A stretch of DNA of 64,000 bases from Notospermus geniculatus (taxonomy: Eukaryota; Nemertea; Pilidiophora; Heteronemertea; Lineidae). The notes under the pieces were generated by a model. It had not been told where the DNA came from. It searched no databases and saw only the letters and a program-made list of their open reading frames with translations. Shown piece after piece: positions 47,701 through 56,700 of the stretch. Every line of letters starts with the position of its first letter. Position 1 is the stretch's first letter. The translations under genes and the position numbers were made by a program. The stretch lies in assembly GCA_002633025.1 (NCBI GenBank), contig NMRB01000346.1:339705-403704 (forward strand), written 5' to 3'.

Positions 47701-50700
47701 CTTTGTCATTGACATGGCATCTGAAGTGAGAATATGAACAGGTGCAAAAGCAAAGAAAGTTATTCGCACCAAGCATTTGTTATTGAATGGGCGCCGTTCA
47801 CGTGGGTTGATGAATATTCCAGTGCTGTGAATTTCACATGAAGTTTTGTCGATCGGATACCACCTACAGTTAGTCTGCAGTTTGTTTAAGGAAAGCGCAG
47901 TGTGTTGTCAAAAAGCTGAGACTTGCTGTGTTACTATAGCAAAGACTTGCTATGTTACCCTTGACGCAAGCGCAGTGATATTGCAACATGGCACGGACTA
48001 GCACTGCAGAAGAACCACAGACACACAAAGTCAGACAATGCAGGAAGGGATATCGACTGAGCAAACTTATACCAAACAGAACAGGGTGTACGAATGCAGG
48101 AGATTGGCTTACTTTCTATCAGTACGATCCCTTTTTGAGCCAGTTTGCATAATTACTCGCGGGACTCTGTAGGAAAAAGAGACCCTATGAGACACACAGT
48201 GACACATGCTAAGCTTCCTACTTGAAGCTGAAATGAACATGCAGCTTTTGCATGTGCCTTGAGGAATCGATGTCATGTTTTTCTGACAAAATAGACAAAT
48301 GACAGGCGTAAAAAGGGACAAAATGTGATGATTTTTCAGTGGCAGTATAACCGGGCAAAAAAAATGTGACGAAGAGAAAAAAATTATGCAATGAGTGGGA
48401 CTAAAATTGGGTAAAATCTATGAAAAGCACCTCAGAAAATAATATGACTAGTTTATCAGGGTATAACTGAAAGAGGTCTCATACAGTCCGTCTCACGAGC
48501 AATCGTTGCCACTTAATAGCAACATGTATACAAGGAGAATTTGGAAACGGACTGTAGTACTGGTATGTATGAGCAGAACATGCTGAACTTTGAAAAAAGT
48601 TGACTACCACATAAGGCATCTTGAAATATTAATAGACAAAACAATTGCCTCATTGTCCTATTCTTTCGAGTGCCGTTAAATTGACAAGTGACCCCCACGA
48701 GATCCGTAAATGGGCTCCGAACAAGACAAGTCACACCATAAATATATCGAGTTGGACACACTGTTAGGATTCCAATCAATCACATCTATAGCNAGATTCC
48801 GTTAATCAGCCTGGACACAAACCTGAGAGACTTTCCGCACGGTTCCATCTCCAGGGGTTGGACTGGCTGACGGACTAACACCTAAAGGTTTTGAATGATC
48901 GTTTGGACTCTCCGGACTAGAAAGTTGTAGAGTATTCCCGCCGACTCTGACGCCATATTTATTCCCAGTGTTTCCACGTTTTACCTCGATAGGTGTCACA
49001 GAGTTGTGAGCAGTGACAGTTGTCGGTCCGTAGCGTGATACGACCGGTTCTTTCTTAGCTCCAGCAACTGCATGAAAGACCGGTTTATTAGGCGGCACAG
49101 GAGGCGGTGTACCACGGCCAGCAGGACTGACCTTTCGCTGTTGACCGCCGACCGTAAATGAGATTTTACCACCAGATGGAGTAGTAAACACAGTTGTACC
49201 AGAACCTTGGGCAGCATTCAAATTAACCCGAGCACCAGGGGCAAGAACGACTTCATGTGGAGTGTTCGGGCGGTCAATTTTCAGATTTTCAGGTTTCTCG
49301 GGCTTTTCAGGTTTAGTCTGTAGCTGATACATTGCACGTTTCACGTTAGTGTCTTGTTTCAGATCACGTTCCAAGGAACCAGAATCGACTACTACCCGCC
49401 TTGCTTCGGGTGGAGTATTTGGCGGCGTTGTCTTGTACACTTTCACCTGCTTTGGGACCGCTTGAAGCGCCTGCATGCCTGGCGCTGGTCCAGGACTCGG
49501 AGATGCAGAAATCTCAGTGTTATTTGTCACAGGTTTGTCTGGTACATGCACACTACTTTTAATCTCAATACTCTGCGGACCTTCCGATCGTTTATCTGCC
49601 AACTGCTTCTGTAAAGATTCCACTAGGAGATTCAGACGTTCTACTTCTTCCCCTATTTCACCCGATTGGTCATCATCTCTCCCTAACTTAGCTCTCAACT
49701 GTTCACGCTCGGTATCAAAATCGGACAACTGCTTCTCCATCGCAGCTTCCATTTTTAACGACTTTTTGCTCTCCTCAATTAAACCCTCTGCCATATTTTT
49801 CATCTTATGTCGTTCCTCTAATAGCAGTTGTTCAAGAATTTTTGTCTTTCTCCTCTCAGCTAGGAATCTTTCAGTTATTCGCTTACGTTCCTTTATCAAC
49901 ATAATGGCGACTTCTCTATGCTTCGACGCCGCCATTTTTTCATCATCTAATGCCGACTGCGATTTCTTCAGATCTTTTTCCATCTTCTTCAACTGATTCC
50001 TCTCGAACTCAATCTGTAAGTAAACAAGGACATTATAAACACACTCAGCAGACGCAACTCATTCAACTGCAGCAGACAACACCTTTGGTTGAGTTCTTTC
50101 ACTGTCGCTGGGTTGAAAAGGAAATTGAAGAGAAAATTGTTCATTTTGGGCATTCGTAGGCCTATCTTTCTCATATGTTTTGGAAAACCTTCAGTTGGGT
50201 GTCCGCATCACTGAAAGTCACCAGGCTGTAAATGGCTCAAGACCTTTCAATAGACTGAGTCATACTCTAGTGAAAAGAGAAGCATGCAGACATCTGCTCA
50301 GCAGATCAATAACCCCATCGGCAAGTCATTATCCCAGCATTATCTAGCTTTCAATGGAATAACTCTTTTATGTCACGGATAAAGTTGTCAACAGATGCTT
50401 GCAAATGCTGGACATAAGAGTCCAGGAGAGTCAAGAGGGTAACTCAGGTGGGAGGGGACATTTCATGATGACCTGTTGAAAACTGGGCTTCAAATATATT
50501 GGCTGCCAGTCAGCCATTTTGAAAAATTGAACCATGACTTTAGAAGTCAATGTTTGTTAGGATCTTATACCGTCTGCCAACGAGCCAAATGTTAGAAGGG
50601 GTATCGTAAGTTGTTAAACGAAAGACTATGGGCAATTGCAGAATAAAGGAAGGAAAACTATTATGGAAATTAGGCTGTTTATTGTAAACATCACTAAAAA

Positions 50701-53700
50701 TCAAACAGTGCAAAATACGTTTAACGAAGGGTCTAGGTCTTGTGGTGGAGCTACATTATGGGAGGGTTACCTTCAAAAGGATGTACAAAGCTGCAAAACA
50801 GGACCATGAATGTTAGACTGCATTCAATAACCAGAATTCATGTAAGGCCTCTTCAATGACGCAAGTGAGGTTCTACAATCAAATGTTGGTGACAGGTGGA
50901 GAGGAATGATGGGCCTTCAAAGCTAGAAGCGACAGGTTGGGGATTGAACCTTTGAAGCAGCAAGTTCAGGAGGGTACCGGTATTACTGGAGTGCAGCACG
51001 TGGCTGAACTCACAGAGAGTGGGCACTGGTTCCTCATATTTCAATAGGTTCAAGCTGTAACAAGTACAAAAGTCAATACCCAGTACCACCTGGGTGCATA
51101 AGGTACTCCACCACATGAGAGCTTTCTTGTGCTATTTTGCTCAAACTGGGAAATTCACCGTTGTTGGTTTCCATACTACCACTACGATCAGTGACACAAA
51201 TGACTGCCCTCCATTTTCTGTGGCTGAGGTGCCCAAAGAGCCAACTTTGCAATAAAACTCTCATGTGGAGTGGCAACTTATCATCAGAATCGTCAGCTTT
51301 CTCTCACCTCATTTTTCAATCTCTCACGTTCCTTCCCCAAGGCGTACGTCACGTCATCCCCTTGCGCCATATCTTGAGCGTGTTTCTTCTTCTCCGTCTC
51401 CAACTCAGATGTGAGCTGCAATGCAAACAATGATACGTTCATTAAAGAGCTAGTCCCGATCATTCGGTCAACATATCAAACCACCAGGGGTGGTAACGAA
51501 CACTCTATTCATAGAATATCTATTGCTATTCACACTGCACTGATACCATCCAATTGCCAATTTAAATTACTCTTTGGTCTTCACAGTACATGAACTTAAA
51601 CGACCACTGGGCGAAGTGTGGCACATTGGTTGATGGTCTAGCATACATGTAAATGCAGGAGTCCCAAGTGTAACACACATAGATTTTCAACCTCGTTTGC
51701 GATCCATGCCCATTAGTGAACCCATTCAGACTCACTTTATGATATTTGTGTTCTGTATTCTTCATCTGTTCTCGCATCTTTATCTGAGCTTTCTTCTGTA
51801 TCGCAATGAGATTCTCAAGCTGGGCAAGCTGGTTATCATACATGTTCCTGACGGCATTCTCGTCGAACCCATTCTCCCGTGTCCCTTCTGAATCACGCTG
51901 GAGGGAGTAGAATGGATCACCAAGGCCAAAACGGCCATACTTGGCTTGGTACAGCATCTGGCGTGCTTTCTCTGCCTAGAAAATAAGAACCACAACAATA
52001 ATTTATCATTAATCTGTCACAAAGGTCACGGTCACTTTACCATTGATTTGTCACAGAGGTCAAGGACACTTTGCCACTGATTTGTCACAGAGGTCAAGGA
52101 CACTTTGCCACTGATTTGTCACAGAGGTCAAGAACACTTTACCATTGATTTGTCACCAAGGTCAAGGACAATTTACAAATGTACCATTGATTTGTCACAG
52201 AGGTCATTGTCAAGGACACTTTACCACTGATTTGTCACAGAGGTCAAGGACACTTTACCATTGATTTGTCACAGAGATCAAGGACACTTTGACACTGATT
52301 TATCACAGACATCAGGAACACTTTACCATTGATTTGTCACCAACATCAAGGACACTTTACCATTGATTGTCACAAAAGCCAAGGACACTTTTAAAGCTCC
52401 GATACCCATTTCTTGTTGGGGTTTTTTGCTGTCCATGTTGAAAGGAGTGAGTTAAGGTATCTTCTATCCGGATCAAAGTACCCGGTATTGTACAACCAAC
52501 AAGGTAAGATAAGACATGAGCAGGAACCAGAAGTTGTGTGGGGCCTGCCTCGTTGGAGATCATGTACATGAGAGTTGTGTGTGAATCAGTTACAGGAATT
52601 TGTAACGTGATCTGATGAGTCACAACCAAACAGATCCATGGATGCTCACATACATGTAGACTAGCAAATCAATCATGCATTCGCCATGGATACCGAGTAC
52701 ACAATCACTGGTAGAGTTTCAGCTTGAAAACAGATCACGATGGAGTTCTGGAGTTCAGGAACTTCACACGTCAAATGATCAACTACAAGCAGGACAAATA
52801 ATCTTGGAATTAAAGGCTGATTTGCCTTTCCTTTGCCTCCAAACAGCTGAGGCACAAGCCTCCATCCATACAATCTTTCAGTTACATTCTTCTTGGCGCA
52901 AAACAAATACCGGATCAAGCTCCTGAAGATCCATGTTTAATACAGCATCCTTAGCAACAAGCAGTATTTTTCCACACGTACACAAATGTAGTATCAGACA
53001 AGCAATCAGACCTGGTGTCTAGTGATTTATCTGTTTTAGGTAATCGTCAATACATAATATATGAGCTGGTGATTTGAAAATCTATTACTGGGAGTATCCC
53101 AGGGATGTGTTACACAACTGATGAAGAAAGTATCTTTTTCTCAGAAGGTGTAAAGTTCATAGAGGCAAATGATGCAATAACGTGATGTGTAGACGATAAA
53201 GTGGAGCCACAATATCAATCCATTTCCGTATGTCTACATATATTGATTAAGCCCAGTCTCATGGTATGGAAAATGAAAGGCAGGAAATCATCAAAAGAGA
53301 TGACTTTTACGAGGTTATCCTCCATTTGTGAGGACAGTCCATATCCTTGAGGCTGGACCGCTGGCCACAGACCATAATGGCGAACGCCATCAAAGTGGAA
53401 AACATGATTAACCACTGTTTGATGACATGACACTGACAGTTTGCATCAAAGATGATATGACCACAGCATTCAGCGCTTTCAGTATGGTGAAATGCACAAC
53501 AAAGCAAAAAGATGGCGGCAGGAATATCCGGGGGTGACGCGTGATATTCTCCTCTTAAAGGTATTGTGCTGAAATCCAAGCACCAGATTCAGCATTTTTG
53601 CTTCTGTAGGGGCCTACATGTATGTAGACGGTATTAGGTGTTTAGCAGGAGGAAACCAGAATGCCCAGAGAAAAACTGTAAGAGAGCCAGGTCCCTCTCT

Positions 53701-56700
53701 ATTACATTGAAATGTGCGAGTTCACAACGAGGCCATTTTAAAACACTTTCCTCAGATGCGACATCCGACGGGTTTTCCTAGACTACCTCACAATTGCCAA
53801 TTGGTCAGCTGCAACCCAGATGACACTTTTATTGGCGCACCCTGTAAAGTGTATTCCTTGATATTGTTGAATGAAGATACTCCGTTCACATGTAAAGCTA
53901 AGTTTACTGGACACCCGGAATGCGGAAGTGATGCTATGCATTTTCACATACAACATATCACTTCCGCATCCCGTATACCGCATTCTGGATGTCTGGGAAA
54001 GGCAGCCTAAGGGGAAAATCGGTAACTATCAACGTAGGACAGGGTTCCTCCGCCGGACAGCTGTAAAATTTCATGGACCTTTTGAGGACTTTCATGGTAT
54101 CAAATACCTATGTAAAATTTAATGACTTACACAGAAGCCGGGCCATGTGCACCGGCGTCCGCGTCTGACTTTTACTCTTTCGTGACGAAAAGAAATTAAC
54201 GAGACAGTGTAAAAAACACTGGAAATTTAATTTTCAAGACTGAACATTTTATTTTTTAAGGACTTTTGTGGACTTTATAGGATTTTCTCAATATTTATGG
54301 ACTTTCATGGCCTTAAATTTAAGCATTTTATATTCTTGGACTTTTATGGTTTTAAAGGACCTGGAGGAACCCTGTAGGAAGCTAAACTCTTGATTCATCT
54401 ACGCTGGGCCCATGTTCCCGAAGCCGTCGTTAGGTTAACGATGTCGTTAAAACTGGAAAAATACATAGCGTAACGACATCGTTAACCTAACGACGGCTTC
54501 GGGAACATGGGTCCTGATTGCTGATTCTTCCGAAACCAACTGTATCTATCATGAAAGATGTACATGTAACAGTCACTGCTGATAGTGATAACAGTACCCT
54601 ACTCAGACCAAAAATATTTGAAACCGAGTCCAAGCCACCATTTGACGCCTGCATGAATGTATCATTTAAATGCCCTCATCACAAGGGAAACCCTCTCATC
54701 TAAATTGACATTGATTTTGGTACAAACCGTGTTTCCATGGAAACAACATGTTTAGTAAAAAACAATGAGGAAACGTAAGGCTCTTGGTGGTTCAGTGGAT
54801 TAGGATTTTCGATAGTGGATACGGTTACGATGGAAGCAGGGATGGAGACGAGACGTATGACTGATGCTGTGTACATTGATAGGAAGGTAGGCCTACTCAA
54901 CAAGATCATGATCTTGAAGTGTAGAAACAGATTATGAAGTGATGTCAGCAGAAGTTTTGGCCACATTGACAAGGGACAATAACAACATTTTCAACTGATC
55001 TTTCAACTGGACCACAAAACTTGAGCGGAGCCAGTCTCTCCCTCACTCTCAGCACAGCTGCTGTACATGTACATCACCACCTTTATTTCTTCACGTGCCT
55101 CATTTTGGGGGACAACACCATCAATTTGACCACAGTTCTTCCCTCGCTTCCAATGTTCATAATGGTCATTCATTGTCTCGGGCAAATCAAGAATGGTGGA
55201 AGGCAACTTGATCCATGCTGCTCACCATGGGCAGTCAAATAGGCTATGTTTTGGCTAAAAGTCAAAAGCCCAGTTCACACTGCCACGATTCCGACCACGA
55301 TGCCTCTACGAAATGCTTTCGTGGTGTTCCTATAGGCTTCGTGATGCCTTCCTACAGACTTCTTGTTTTTCGTGATAATCCGCACCCATTGTAACACTAA
55401 GGCCACGATCCCTCTACGAAAATATTTCAGAGGATTCGTAGAGGCATCGTGGTCGGAATCGTGGCAGTGTGAACTGGGCTTAAGTCAGAAATGGCCACAG
55501 CTTGCTGTATTTATAAGTGAATCATACACCAGTGCATTGACATACAGGTGAGTACAGGTAGGCAGGCTGCATGTGTTAACCCACTCTCTGTCAAAACGAC
55601 TACCCTATGCAAGGCCACAAACTGGTCAACATTCCAGTACACATAACTGAATCGTACCAAAATATGACACTATTTGTCAAAGAGATTCACCTCAAGTTAT
55701 TAGATACTGGGCTTACGGGAAACCACAATCCTACCAACAGGCATAACAGGAAATTCCTTGACTCATAGTCAATATGGACCATAGTTTAATAGGCCTATAC
55801 TGGTACACTGTATTAATCATGCTCCTAAAATGAACTGAATTGGGCATATTTTAGATTGGAATGCTACTAACATATAGGGAATTGCTTCCAAAAACCTCAC
55901 CCCAAACCTGACATGATTATGCTGCTGATTATCCATCTTGAGGGCAGTTACAAACAGTAAATCATCATAATGGTTCAGCCTCGTCACAGAAGCAGTAATA
56001 TGCTGCCTAGGCAAATATCAAACCCATTGTCCACCATTAGATGAGGCCAATTTATATAATGGTAACTGCTCTCATCACTTTTCAGCAAGCAATGAATGAC
56101 ACCATGTGTGGGCCATCAATCAATTATATGGGTCCAATGTCCATGTGCATGCACAAAAATGGTACTTCATGAACTCATGACCTTCAAAGTTTGACAAAGT
56201 CATTTACATGCATGGATAAGGACACCACCTGTTCACCTGCTGCTGTCAGCTGTCGTTCCAGCATAAATGTGCACATTACAAGTAGCTTGATCAGTTCTAA
56301 TTATACAATGTGCAAGTCTACATGTAGATCTATGGGCCTACATTCATGATGTACTTGGTTGAGATCATCAACAACAATGCTTTATGTGACCCTCCACAGT
56401 AAAACCAGTCGCATGTCGCTCAGAAGGTGAGCCGCAACGAAAGATGACACCAGGACAGAATGGAAGAAATAGATTATTTCAGATTTCACAACAGACAGAC
56501 AATATTGAAAGTGACAAACATTTGGTCTCACAACCTGCCAAGCTAAGACAAGAATGACATGCGACTGGTTTTGCTGTGGAGGGTCACATATCTGAGTAGA
56601 TAATGAAGATGAGACAATTTGCATTGGTATGTGCAAAGAAACATGAATTCAATAGAAAATCTAGGTGACAGTATCAGACTTTTCATCAGGCATATCAGAC

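Larger units (their letters stand above)
42269..48822. other. CTTNBP2 intron 5, 6.6 kb
   Basis: No nested gene was recognised. It contains an AT-rich low-complexity patch, an 18-bp minisatellite and a TA-flanked MITE, listed separately. A single n at 48793 lies 30 bases past the exon 5 donor, so bases may be missing there. Confidence 0.6.
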
